Shown here: positions 1 to 11,260 of the stretch, piece by piece
Numbering within the stretch: the stretch's first letter is position 1
Layout of the letters: every line of letters begins with the position of its first letter
Source: Theristus sp. LFF4_11
Lineage: Eukaryota > Nematoda > Chromadorea > Monhysterida > Xyalidae
Reading direction: 5' to 3'
DNA: 64,000 nucleotides
Assembly (NCBI GenBank): GCA_030248135.1
Contig: JASANC010001810.1
Span: 1-64,000 of the forward strand
The notes under the pieces: generated by a model
What the model was told of the DNA's origin: nothing
Seen by the model: only the letters and a program-made list of their open reading frames with translations
Databases searched by the model: none
Position numbers and translations under genes: made by a program

Positions 1-15
1 CTGGAAAACACTGTT

Positions 16-540
16 TTCTCATTTTTTGTTTTTGGACCGATTTCGCCAATTTCCACGGCCGATTCGCCCAAAATCGTCACGATTCAGTATGTAGAGTGCT
101 CACATAAGAAAACTAATCCAAAATACGTAATCAGCGCATTGAATTACCCCAGACTACACCAGTTTCTCATTTTTTGTTTTGGGACCGATTTCGCCAATTT
201 CCACGGCCGATTCGCCCGAAATCGTCACGATTCAGTATATAGAGTTGCTCACATAAGAAAACTAACCCAAAATCCGTGATCAGCGCATTGAATTACCCCG
301 GAATACACCACTTTCTCATTTTTTGTTTTGGGACCGATTTCGCCAATTTCCACGGCCGATTCGCCCGAAATCGTCACGATTCAGTATATAGAGTTGCTCA
401 CATAAGAAAACTAACCCCAAATCCGTGATCAGCGCATTGAATTACCCCGGAATACACCACTTTCTCATTTTTTGTTTTTGAACCAATTTCGCCAATTTCC
501 ACGGCCGATTTGCCCGAAATCGTCACAACTTTAGTTATTT
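16..540. repeat. Tandem minisatellite, about 149-bp unit
   Basis: Three and a half copies of a 148-149 bp unit start at about 16, 164, 313 and 462 with TTCTCATTTTTTGTTT and carry CACGGCCGATTCGCCCGAAA. Middle copies are nearly identical; the last decays after about 530. The array may continue left of the window. No coding potential seen. Confidence 0.9.
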
Positions 541-1341
541 AACAGCTATTCCTTTGACTTTTTTCAAAAATAAAGGTCAAATTCAAACTCTCCGTTGTTG
601 GTTACCCCTAGAAATTGTTTTATTTGTCAAATAACGGTTTGTTTCACGCGCAGAAATCGCAAATACACCTCAAAATAAGCATTTTTTGTAATATTATACA
701 AACAAGCTAAATTTAAAGCCTTGGGAAGCATCGGAGAAAAAAATGAATGCGAAATTTGAAAATCCCGAAGATTTTTACCCTAGAAAATGTTTTTCTTATA
801 ACAGTCAGAAATTTCTTTATATCGCTGAAACTGCGTACACATTTGATGACATAGTCGAAAAAAAAGGGGTAAACAAGAATAATTTTTTTCACTTTCAGAA
901 TTGATAAAATACGCACACAGCGTGTGTAGAAGATCACCACGAAAAAATTTCTGGTGCACACAGTGTATCTGTGGATTGTCTGCCTGTGTGCCGCAGAAAA
1001 AAATCTCAGCTCCTTTTATGTTCACAGAGCGAGGCAAAGTTAGTTTGGAACGCGCGAGCGACAGACGGGCCATATTATGCCTGCATCCGCTGTCCGCTCC
1101 CGCTTCGCTCGCGAATGGGCATGATAATTGCGGTCTGCGTGTACTTGCGGCTAATAATCTGGTTCAACTGGTTTACCCAGCTCCGGCACCTTTAAATGTT
1201 AGGGCATCTTTAGAGCGTCTCTCTCTGGACTTTTGTATGTGCCGTTGGACCTCTTAGCCTTCGCAAGTATTGAAAAAATATTTAAGTTTTGTATGAAAAT
1301 GCGGCGTTCTGTTTTGTTCGGTTCTGTTTTATTCGGCACAA
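541..1341. other. No clear gene
   Basis: A/T-rich DNA up to about 1000, then mixed composition. Only short unconvincing open frames on both strands. It could hold upstream exons or an intron of the gene that ends at 2572, but I could not fix any exon. Confidence 0.4.
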
Positions 1342-2572
1342 ATGCGCCAGGCTCACAAACAAGAAAACAAGATGCAAAAACCAGCAAGCTGGTCCAACAC
1401 AGTGCAGTGCAACCAACTCCAACACAGCCAAAGCGGAGTCGAACACTGCCCAAACAGTGCAGCTTATTTCGCAGCGTATTTCTTTGGCAGCGAGTCGTCG
1501 CATCACTCGGCGGTGTTCGCGAGCAAAGCGGCCCGGCAGCAGCAGCACACGTACAAGCCACCGACGGCCTACCACAGCGGCGGCGGCTACCAGACGCGTG
1601 CGGCCGTGCGTGCTGCCGCCGCCGCCGCAAGCAACAACAATGCTGCCAGACATGGCAGCACAAGCATCACAACCCCTGCACCTGGTGCGTCACTGGTCAC
1701 TGCGATACAGGCCGCTTATTCTTGGTTCTGTCCAACTGGACTGAAACATTGTTTGAAATTGAAAATGCGAAAAACCGGCGGGCATCGTTCAAGGTGCGAA
1801 CCACCCGGCAAGATCAAGCAGTGCAACTTTGGATAGATGATGTGCAAGACAAGTGCAGTGCTGGTGCGGTTTGTCGAGGTGTTCAAATAAAAACTGGTCA
1901 AAATGTTCAGATTCAAAAAGCCAAATTTTCTTATCAACCAACAACATAGTGGTTTGGTTGATGGAATTGTTTTGGTGACAATGTTGCAGGCCAAACGAGC
2001 ACACAGCTTGTGTCGTCAGCGCCAGCACAAAAGCGAGTGCTTGGTGCGCCCAGCCATTTGCCGTACAACGCCGCCGCCGCCGCAGTCAACCCGCATCCAA
2101 CGTTCTTTGCCGCGCCACCGCCAAGTGAGTTGATAATTCTGCTCTGACTGAGTTGCAATCGCAGGCCAGTGGAAATGAATTTTACTGATCCAGAACGTAA
2201 TATTTACTGCTTCACGCGTTGACGTTGTGGCTATACCAATTCGGGTGTTCAAAACCCCAGCAAATCAGCGAACTACTTGTGTTGTATTGTTGTTGTGTTG
2301 TTTTGCGTGTTACAGTTCCGTTTCCCATCACCACCGCACAATCAAAGCATTCATTTTGCATTTTCGATCTCAATGGCCTGCACTGGGTGGCGCCGACGTA
2401 CAGCGGTGGCTCCATGAATTCAACGGGAGCTGCCGGTTTCGGAGGGCAGTTTGGTCAGTACGCGATGGGCGGGCAGCAGGTGATGCAGCAGCAGTATGCC
2501 CAGCAAACCACCACTCGCCACGGCTACAGCACGCGCAATTCGCAGCCGAAAGCTCAGTGGGCTCCGCAGTGA
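1342..2572 (+). CDS. C-terminal exons of an Ala/Gln-rich low-complexity protein
   Basis: Three exons join in phase: an open block ending at 1684 (donor GTGCGT), 1990-2124 (donor GTGAGT) and 2316-2572 (stop TGA). The left limit is only the start of the open frame; the true exon probably begins between 1400 and 1470 at one of several CAG acceptors, and more exons lie upstream. The protein is rich in Ala, Gln, Ser, Tyr and Gly, with an alanine run, stretches such as AAYFAAYFFG and QQVMQQQYAQQ, and the end NSQPKAQWAPQ. Such tails are common in RNA-binding and other nuclear or cytoplasmic granule proteins, but no folded domain is visible here, so I do not name a family. Agreement of two splice phases supports a real gene. 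Confidence 0.6.
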
Positions 2573-4568
2573 AAACGGCCAACACGTCGACACCTTCCGC
2601 TTTTATTCTTCCGTTGTGATGCATTTTTATTCAGTTTTTGTATTTGTTTTTGTTCTTGGCGGCGACTGTGTTGAAATTAGGTTTGTTTGCCATTTGCTTG
2701 TTGCAGTTTACGAAACTTACAATTGGTGGTGAACACGGTTTTGCGGTCAAGTTGTTGAGTGTTTTTAAACCCGGGAGTCATTCAGAATTTGAATCTGACA
2801 CAAGTTTGAAAGATGTTCGAAGTTTAAATTCATGCTACGTATATACTTCAATTCTTTGTAAAATTTTTCGAAAAACGTGAAACTTTGCGAATTTTCTAAA
2901 ATATGGTTTAGTTGCTTGTTCAAGTTTTACGTAAATTTGTGCGGGCTTTTGGTCTTTTTCCTCAGCACTGGAAATGTATCACATTTTCCAAGGCCACCAT
3001 CTGTTTGAATAGTTGAGTTTCTTTCATAACGTTCTCTGTGTTTCGATCAGATCCTAACAATCATCAAATCTTTTTGTTCTTCTTTATTGCAGTATCGGCC
3101 AATCTTGTTTGGTGATGTCCAGCATTTTATCATTGTTTTTCCGTTTGTGCCGGTAGTGTTGTTTTGTTTTGTTTTCTACTGCTGTGTAACCAACATCTCT
3201 CATGTTGTGCTTTGTATTTCAATTGAAATTGTTGATACTTTGCTCTCCAAAACCCGGTATTTTGTTTTTTTTTTGTTGGTGTGGTTTGTTGAAATTGACT
3301 AAAAATTGTCCAAAAATCGTTTTACCCATACTTGTCAATTCCATTCCAATTTACGTTTGTTGTTTTTGTTGTGTTTGTCGTTTTGTTGGTGGGTTCGGTT
3401 TGTTGTTCTTTTCCCTTCTTAGTCGGAGTTTTTGTTCCTGATTTAGCGAAACTACATAGGTCATTCTATTCAAGTTGTTATTTTGTTGTTTATTGGTTGT
3501 TCAGCTGGAAAAAATCGAGAAAAAAGAATTGAAGTTTGAAACAATGAAATATGGAAGTGGGTTTGTTAATAGCAAGAATGGATTCACGAAATTGTTGAAA
3601 AGGGGCTGAATTTCAGTTATGCGTGTTTTGAATGATGGAAAATTGTTTATGAATTTGAAATTTTTATCACAATATTCACAACTTTTCAAAGCAAAGAATC
3701 ATAATTATCTAATCGAAAGTATATATAATTTTTTTGCGTTTCTGATATCATTAGTTTTGTTTTGTGCATACTATCAATCAATATCTAAAACTATTTCTTT
3801 CATTTCGCAACATAATTATTTTAGTTGTCAGCATCAGAACAGAAAATCCCCTCAATGTGGCTTTCTGTTTCTCGTTTCAAAATTCACACAACGTTGATTA
3901 AATGATATTCTGGTGAAATGAAGTTCGCTATGTTCTTGAGATTGGCCGTGAAATTTCGGTGACCACTGTTATTTGATATTGGGAGATTTTGGATTTTCAG
4001 TATGGACTGTGGTTGTTTTGATCCCGATGGTTGGTGAATATTCGGAGACTACGTTCGGATGTGCTTGTTTGCGTTTCAAACGTTCGATAGTGTATTCATC
4101 TTTGAGTTGGAAGATTGATAGTGCTGAAATTATGTGATTTGTTTGTTGGTCCATTCATTGATGACGTGGCGGATGCGGAAAATATAAAATTCATCACTGT
4201 CAGTAACGTGGAGACGAGTTTTTTTCAGACGTTTTTAAAAAAATCGGTGACCACAGTTTTCCATGTTTATTTGTGCGTCTGGCGTTTTGGTTTGAACATT
4301 GGATTCTGTTGAATCGATGCCACAGCATTTTCTCAACACAAAGGCACTCCAAATTGTCCGTCTGTATTACAACGGTCGACCCCGACCAATTTAATTTGAT
4401 CGTAATGAGCTGCAGTTAACTCAGTCACTCAATTGCATAAAAACACTGGCTTTCCATCTTCCGATCCACTCTTCCATTTTTCACTCCAAAATCAATAACA
4501 CAAAAAATCATATTCCCGTCTCAAAGCGCCCGCTCAAACCTCGAAACATAACAACAGTGATCATCATC
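2573..4568. other. Intergenic, T-rich, no gene seen
   Basis: About 2 kb of T-rich DNA between the stop at 2572 and the ATG at 4569. It should contain the 3' UTR of the first gene and the promoter of the phosphatase gene. Open frames here are short, phenylalanine-rich by composition and not convincing. Confidence 0.5.
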
Positions 4569-7500
4569 ATGGCGTGTCGAATGAACATTGAATTCGGAAA
4601 ATCAAAGACCGGCAGTACGCCTGCCGCTGCTGCTGGATCCGGCTCCACGGTCAGCAGCTCCGCGGCGACGACGACGACGACGGCGCCCAACGCGACGACG
4701 ACCAGCCAGTTGACCAGTACGAGTGGTGTGTCGACGTCGTCTGCGAGCTCCAAGTCATCGTCAGTTGCCTCACGAACGCACGCCACCAGTACTGGCCCTG
4801 TTAGTCGTGCAGTTGCAGAGATTAATCGGTTGCAGGAGACCGAAAAAGTACAAAACAAAACCATGTCGATATGCCATGTGGGAAACGAACGGAGACAGTC
4901 TACTTCTATATCATATACAATTTTACTGGGTAGGTGCTGACCACATGATGCATGCATTCTGTGTCGTGCAGGTATTGCTGTAGAGGGCGTGGTCTGTCTG
5001 TACTGCGCAGAACGCATGCATCACGTAGTCACCAACCAATCAGCTAACTTCAGAATCAGATGGAATAGAAATAGACTGTAAACGAGGTCGCATCATGTAG
5101 AACTGCACGTTTTTCGTGTCCTGGACTTGGTTTCTTATTCTTGAGAGTGAGCGAGTAATTGTAAGTACCATCAAATACTGATTGGCTTGGTAGAACAGGT
5201 GCGGCCAATCAGCGCACCGTGGTGAGTATGAGTGGCTGAGCTGAGCTGAGCAGATGCAAGAAAACGTGTTGTACTAACGAGACAAGAACCACGTTGCGTG
5301 GAGTTACAAATAACGAAATGTGTGCAAACTATGTTGCTCTCGAATCTTGATTTTTCTCTACGAAAACCATATTCCAGTCGATACCGGCCGTCAACTTGAT
5401 ACCGCCGTCTGCGACAAAGCCAAAAGCGTTGTCGGCCGAAACGACACGAACATTCACGGCAGTGGAAACTGATACGTTCACGGCTACGTCAGGGTTTGTT
5501 TCGTGGCCATGGTCTACGCTTCGTTAGTGAATTCTGGCATTGAAAGTGGAGTAATTGTAGTAGTAAAAGAGTAGTAGTAGTAATTAGTCAATAGCAAATT
5601 GAACATTTAATATATCATCAATCAATGAAATAACTACCTCTAACGTACAGCTGACTCGGTGCAACACCGCGATGGGGCATGTGTGAACCCATTGTGCCTC
5701 TCTAATCGCGGCCTGAACAGTTACGGCCGACACCATTGCCGTGTCTCAGACAAGTGCAGTGAACGTTGCAAACGCCTCACAGTACAGTCAGAAATCGCAC
5801 CTGACCGTCGGCAAGTCGGCAACGGCCGTGTCGACGCCGGCGTGGATGCTGAAGGGTCATCGATTGATCGTGCTGCGGCACGCGGAACGCCTCGATCGTA
5901 TCTTTCCGATGTGGACGCGCAAGGCATTCCCGGCCGGCCGCTACAGTCCGTACGATCTGAATCAACCGCAGCGAGTGCCCGCACGCCACGGAGGCTACAA
6001 GGTGGTTGGCATTGTTGGTTGGTTATGGTTACAAACAGTTGGCATGTTGGCCTGTCAAATGCTAGCCAGCGAAAGTGAACTAATCAACCCCATTTTATCG
6101 ATTTCAGCAATTCGAATACGACCCACCGATCACGGAGATGGGCAGCATCACGGCGCAAATGGTCGGTCGCGCACTGCGCGCACACGGCTCCATGCCCGTC
6201 GTCATCTACTCGTCACCAGCGTTGCGGTGCATTCAAACTGCCGCGCGCATCATACAAACGATACTGCAAACCGCAACGACACCAATGCCACCGTTGAAGT
6301 TTAGTTGCAGCTTGCATCATGCGACCTGCACGATCGTCCCGGTGTTACATCACCACTGAGGAAACAAAACAGCACACCGCAGTGCACAGGAAAAGTTGCG
6401 AGAAAGCAAGAGAGTCGTGGGTTGTTTTATCAGTGACGGCGCAGCACGCGTCCAGTCCGTCCAGATTTCTTGTGTGCAGTGCATCCGCGCGCAGGACGCA
6501 CTCCATGGTACCAGTAATCAACACTGTCTTAGGCGGTTTCCACAGACCATTTTTGTGCTTATGCAACCAGCTTAGCGGTCAAGCAAACATCCGAATTCTG
6601 TCCGACATGCCAGCACTTTGCCGCAGCCAATCAACGTTGTTTGCGTCTCTCGTTTGACCTGATTCTTTCTTTAATTTTTAGATTCGAATCGAACCAGCGC
6701 TGTTCGAGTGGCTGGCGTGGTACGAGATTCCGCCGTTGTGGATGCGGTCCGAGGAGTTGTCGCGCATGGGCATCACCGTGGACACCGCGTACAAACCGCA
6801 AATCAGCGCACAGACTCTGATCGCAAACAATCGTCGCGAGAACACCAATCAATACCAGCAGAGGACCGACGCCGCGTTGAAACAAATTCGTGAGGTTTGT
6901 GCTGGTTTGGAACAGTGAAAGAAATGTATAGAAGGGTGCATTTAAAATAGTGAACGATGCGGTTGTGAAGTTCCGAATGGTTTCATCGAAAAAATTCAAA
7001 AAATCTGTAGTTGTTTGTGTTGCTGTTGTTCATTGCCGCCACTGCTGAAATGTTTTGCAGTTAAGTCCGTTCCATCTGTGAACAATGTCAGTCACACCGA
7101 TTACGGGCTGATTGACTATTTGAATGAGACTGGCTGATTGGCCGATTGAAACACCGGACATTCGTGTTGACACCGAAAATTGCACACTCGTACGAATGTA
7201 TCGAACACCATCCGGATGTTTCTCTGGTGATGTTCAGTGATTTGCAGCAAGTAGGGTTGGCATGGTAAAAATACCGGTTTTTTTACCGGTAAAAAACACG
7301 TATTTATACGCGTTTTTTTACCAGGGCAAAAATTGGTGCCTTGAAAAAAACGGGAAAAAGACCGTTTCTGTATTTTTCCGGTTTTTTTCGTATTTTTCCG
7401 GTTTTTTTCAATTTCGGACCCTGAGTTTTTATATCATTTTTGATGAGAAAATGAGAAAATCTGTGACCAAGAAAAATATGATGACGAAATTGACACTGAT

Positions 7501-8607
7501 GTTTTGAAAGAACTGTTAAGCGAGGTCGGAGAATCGGCTGGAGCTGCCGAGCTGAGCTGAAAATTTCAAAAATTCCAAATGTCGCTCAAAATTGTCTTTC
7601 TCACGCAATTACTGATTTGTTTTCTTTTTGATCTGAACTGACTCTAAATTCGGTTTAATTGCGTTATTGCAGCAAACTGTGTTCGTCTATTGTGACCAAA
7701 GACTGTCCCGAGAAAACGCTGTGGTTTTTTCCTGTGTAATTGGTGGAATATAAACGATTGAGCAAAAGATAATTTTCGATTTATTGCTGACCTTTTGGGT
7801 TTTCAAGCCCAAACATAATTTATTTACTTTGTTGGTGCACGATATTTTGAACAAAGCATTCTGAAAGTTGTTTTCACAAATCCTGGTTCAATTAAAGTCG
7901 GCTGCAAAAAATATGTGGGTTTTTACAACTTTTTGGCTTTCGTTTTTTTCCGGTAAAATTACCGTAATTTTACCGGTAAAAATACAGGTTTTTTTACCAC
8001 GATTTGAAAAAAACGGTATTTTGCCAACCCTAGCAGCAAGACACACACGAAGCAAACTCACTGCGCAATCTGCTGCCATTTCCAGAGCAACCCGAAGGGC
8101 ACCATCCTCGTGGTGGCACACGCGAACACCATCGACGCCACACGCCCGATGCTCGGCCGGCCGAATCGCAATCAGCCGCGTCGCCTCATGGATTGTCCGT
8201 GGAATTCGTTGGAGGGGGGACAACACACTGTTTAATTATGGGTTGAAATGCTTCTGGCATTCTGGCTGTTTGAACAGTTGATTCATTTGTTTTTGCCTGC
8301 CGACTGATTCGATTCGCTGTGTTCGAGTTGGGTGGAATTTGAAATGGCGATTACGGTCGCCGGATTACACAAAAATCAATATGACGATTACCACGAGGGC
8401 AAAAACTAAACGTCTCACAGTGTCACAGCTGAAAAGCACGTGATTTGTTGGCGTCGCTCAGGTATGGCCATTCACTATCCCTATTGCTCGTCGGTGGTAA
8501 TGGACGAGGCGACAGCAGGCTGCTGGCGTCAGGCCGACAAGCCGCTGCCGCCAATCACCTATTTGGAGTTCAACAACGAAATCAACAGCGCATTCTTCAA
8601 ACGTTGA
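4569..8607 (+). CDS. UBASH3/STS-type histidine phosphatase (PGAM domain)
   Basis: Seven exons: 4569-4847, 5378-5522, 5721-6001, 6108-6299, 6682-6894, 8086-8194, 8462-8607, about 454 aa. The first about 170 residues are Ser/Thr/Ala-rich with no UBA or SH3 domain, unlike vertebrate UBASH3. The rest is a histidine-phosphatase domain: LIVLRHAERLD (RH motif with the phospho-accepting His), the PITEMGSITAQMVGRAL helix, SSPALRCIQTA (second Arg), IRIEPALFEW (acid), and ILVVAHANTID (second His). All core catalytic residues are present, so an active phosphatase is likely. In the family, substrates include phosphotyrosine proteins and phosphoecdysteroids; which applies here is unknown. The exon 4/5 join conserves LK-IRIEP only with a non-GT or non-AG border; a canonical alternative donor (GTGTTA at 6342) would add 14 residues. 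Intron 1 holds a hairpin repeat and intron 5 a hAT-like element. AATAAA lies at 8871. Confidence 0.85.
4925..5055. repeat. Intronic hairpin repeat, copy 1
   Basis: Imperfect palindrome in intron 1 of the phosphatase gene: ACATGATGCATGCATTCTG on the left arm and AGAACGCATGCATCACG followed by ACCAACCAATCAG on the right, around a loop with GGGCGTGGTCTGTCTG. The same design recurs at 28140, 54005 and 62345. Confidence 0.7.
7252..8032. mobile_element. hAT-like non-autonomous transposon (781 bp)
   Basis: Left end TAGGGTTGGCATGG and right end TTGCCAACCCTA are inverted repeats; the similarity extends inward through runs of TTTTTACCGGTAAAA. The element is flanked by the exact 8-bp direct repeat GCAGCAAG (7244-7251 and 8033-8040). 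An 8-bp target duplication with TAGGGTTGGCA-type ends is the hAT signature. It sits in intron 5 of the UBASH3-like gene, about 45 bp before exon 6. No transposase frame remains inside. Confidence 0.85.
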
Positions 8608-8930
8608 CACTTTGTCCATCTATACATCCATCACCAGACTACTGACACTCACTCCACTTTCTACGCTCTGCCCGTCACCGTATTTTCATCAAACTGTTTG
8701 AACTGGTCAAGGAAAACCAATCTGAAATACAGGAAATGAATCAACTGTGATATGATGTTGTTGGAGAATAATGACATGCGTTCCTCCAGTTTGATTTCTT
8801 GCAACTAACCGTACAACTGTGACTGACCAATCTGTATTGAACAACCACAGACTGATGTTCTTACGGCGACAATAAAAGGCACCAAATCTGAATTTTATTC
8901 TGAGCAATTGCCAATCAGTGTTCATACCAC
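8608..8930. other. Convergent 3' ends with facing poly(A) signals
   Basis: Short gap between the stop of the UBASH3-like gene (+) and the stop of RRP15 (-). AATAAA occurs on the plus strand at 8871-8876 and on the minus strand at 8894-8899, so the two 3' UTRs probably overlap or nearly touch. No gene seen. Confidence 0.55.
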
Positions 8931-9921
8931 TCAACCAGACAGTTCGAGTTTCTTTTCATGTTTCAATTTCTTTCCGTGTCTCTGTTTCTTATCGCCGGCG
9001 GCATTTGCTCGTTTCTTGTTCAGTCTGCCGCTGAAATCTTGCGGTGCGTCAAGCGCCGACTGCAACGCGACGTCGTCACGGCGGAACACGGAGCCGCCGA
9101 CCTGTGGTTAACCTTTGCTTTGCACCCAGTTGTGCACGGATGAGTTTCAAATTTAAAACGAGATTTTTTCCAATGAAATAATCACAGAGTTACGAGATTT
9201 ACTTGTGAGATCTGCGATTTCACGCTGCGCTGGCGGTCCGCTATTGCATTGAACAGCTGGACAACACCTGCAAGATGTGCCGTCATCGAACGCATGTCTG
9301 ATTGATTCGAATTGGCATTCAGTACTCTTTCTGATTTCCTCACACCATCACCCCAACAGCCGATCGGCTTTCAAAGCCGAGCAGTTTTGATTTGAAACTT
9401 AGTTGACAGTCTTTTGTAACCTTGTGTAGCGATCTGCTGCAATCTGCGTTCTTTCTGCCTGTCCGTGCTGATGTCCGGTTTCACTCGGCACAAATTTTGG
9501 CGTCGCAGCAGTTCCGTTTGCTTTCGTGGTTTTGATCTGCCTGCGCTGCTCAAGTCACCTGTTTGATTTTCTAACAATAAGTTTTATTGGTTTTTGTTGT
9601 CATCGCAACTGTAATCAAGTTTTAACAACGATTACCTTCCGTTTTTATTTCAGTTTTCAGTTCCGTTTGCGTTTTCGTTTTGTGTGGAGTTTTGCTTGGC
9701 GTTCCGATTGCACTGTCGTCTGAGTGATCTTGAGGTTCGGATTTCACTTCAATTGGGTGTTTTCTGTGGAACTTTTTGGCAGGTTTTTTCGTTTCCAACT
9801 GTTCGTTTTTCAGTTGTGTCTGGTTTTCTTCCAACTCCGAGTCCGAAATTTCTTTTGTGGACGAAGACGAACCTGACGAACCAAGCTCGTGAACGACAAG
9901 CGTTTCGTGGTGGCTTTGCAT
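8931..9921 (-). CDS. RRP15: RRP15 homolog, 60S ribosome biogenesis
   Basis: Four exons on the minus strand, 9636-9921, 9421-9570, 9203-9267 and 8931-9101, join in perfect phase to give 223 aa. The N-terminal half is acidic, Ser/Glu/Lys-rich and has sumoylation-like sites (VKSEP, LKTE, IKTE). The conserved core is LCRVKPDISTDRQKERRLQ, then QIATQ spliced to GVVQLFNAIADRQRSVKSQI, which matches the RRP15 signature (RVKP, ER.LQ.IAT.GVVQLFNA). The C-terminus is Lys/Arg-rich, as expected for a nucleolar protein, and ends KKLELSG. RRP15 is a nucleolar factor needed for pre-rRNA processing in the large subunit. The start ATG at 9921 is the first Met in an open exon (context GAAATGC). Plus-strand frames across 8908-9143 are shadows of this gene. 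Confidence 0.88.
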
Positions 9922-9977
9922 TTCTGCGTTGAATCGATTGAATTCAATTCAAGTTTGATTTTTTGATTCTGCTGAGG

Positions 9978-10235
9978 TCAAAGGTGTGAGAATACCGTTT
10001 GTTTGTTAAAAAGCGGACATACCAACCACCTACAAACCAGAACATATAAACTTGAAGAGGCAAGCTGAATATAAATGGCATCAACAAAACCTAACAACAA
10101 GCCATTTGCACGTTGCATGATTTTCCACAAATAAAACAGTGCCACCAGCTCCCAGCCGCCACCGGGCACACTGAATGATGTTGCACGGACTGTTTCACTT
10201 CTCACGATCACGAGCTCTTTTCTCAATTTTTTCAA
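9978..10235 (-). other. Possible exon with one membrane segment
   Basis: A minus-strand open frame carries SFSVPGGGWELVALFYLWK, a plausible membrane helix preceded by basic residues. No ATG is in frame upstream (the frame would need an internal acceptor) and no matching exon could be joined. Possible donor GTTTTG after the NGLLL block. It could be an exon of an unrecognised small membrane protein, or chance. Confidence 0.25.
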
Positions 10236-10574
10236 TTCATTTTAACGACTAAAAATCGTCACAAAATTTTCTAATAAAATGCGCAATGACGATAGATTTA
10301 GTTTTGTTGTTGATTGAGGTTCGAAAATTTTGATTGGATTTTTTTAAATGAAAAACATTTTCCCCATCAGTCTGAAAAAAGGTTTAATAGTCACTTGCCC
10401 CAAACGGTCGAGATTGTGACAGCCGCTTACTTGATTTTGCTTCATTTGTGTGCTCGTGCCCGTCAGTGATTCGCTTTGTGTACGTGTGCTGCGACAGCTA
10501 TGAACTTCATGCGATGTGGTTTTTCGTAAACCAGCGATTCGACGAACTCGTAATTTACCAACCAGATTTATTTT

Positions 10575-10684
10575 GTCTTAGTTTTTTTTTCAATCAGCAG
10601 TTTCAGTTTCAGTCTGACTGTCGGAGTCGGTCTTAGTTTTTTTTCAATCAGCAGTTTCAGTTTCAGTCTGACTGTCGGAGTCGG
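10575..10684. repeat. Tandem duplication of a 55-bp unit
   Basis: Two near-identical copies (10576-10630 and 10631-10684) beginning TCTTAGTTTTTTTT and containing CAGTTTCAGTTTCAGTCTGA. They lie in the divergent intergenic region between RRP15 (-) and the ZC3H3 homolog (+). Confidence 0.9.
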
Positions 10685-11260
10685 TTTGTTTTGTTTTGTA
10701 GTGTCGTGTCTTGAATGTGTTGTAGTGTTTGAGTGTTTGTTTCGGTTGACTTTTTTCCTCAGTTGTGTTGACAGTTCACTTAAAAACCGGACATTTTCAT
10801 GTCATTCCCTTTCTGATTCCACTTACTTTGAGGCATTCTGTTGTTTTGACTTTGAGGCGTTTTGTTAGGCTCGATTGGATCATACAATTGCTTTGTTTTG
10901 ATTTGCTTTCAAAGAAAACTGTGAATCGGAGAGCGTAATAAAATCAATCAATCAATCATATACAAAGGGGTAATTTTCCTGAGTTCGAATTTACCTATTT
11001 TTGTCGACCTTCAGATTTTCCCCCGCCATTTAAAAAAAATTTAATTTGGTTAAAAAATTTAAAAAAATAGATAATTTGGATTTTTGGAAGTAAAATAGGA
11101 ATTTTCTTTTTTTTGGTTGGAGCCTTAAGTTGTCTTAATTGTGATTGGGTCAAGTTCCAGGTGTTGTTGTCGTGTTTTTTTTTAATTTTCTTGTTCAAAG
11201 TAGCGCTATAACGATAAAAAACCAACAAAAAATGCAACAACAGGAGAACGTTTCGGGGCG
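10685..11260. other. Upstream region of the ZC3H3 homolog, no gene seen
   Basis: A/T-rich sequence with poly-T and poly-A runs before the ATG at 11261. With 9922-10574 it forms a 1.3-kb divergent intergenic region likely to hold both promoters. No promoter motif is clear enough to report. Confidence 0.4.

Noticed and set aside
7080..7251. Open segment (TPKIAHSYECIEHHPD) that continues past the hAT-like element when the insertion is removed
   Set aside because: Exons 5 and 6 of the phosphatase join directly in phase 0 and restore the conserved order, and this segment is in a different frame from exon 6.
8908..9143. Plus-strand frame with a signal-peptide-like start and Cys residues, which can even be spliced to a second short exon in phase
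   Set aside because: The minus strand of the same bases encodes the conserved GVVQLFNA block and C-terminus of RRP15 with four matching splice phases, so the plus frame is a shadow.
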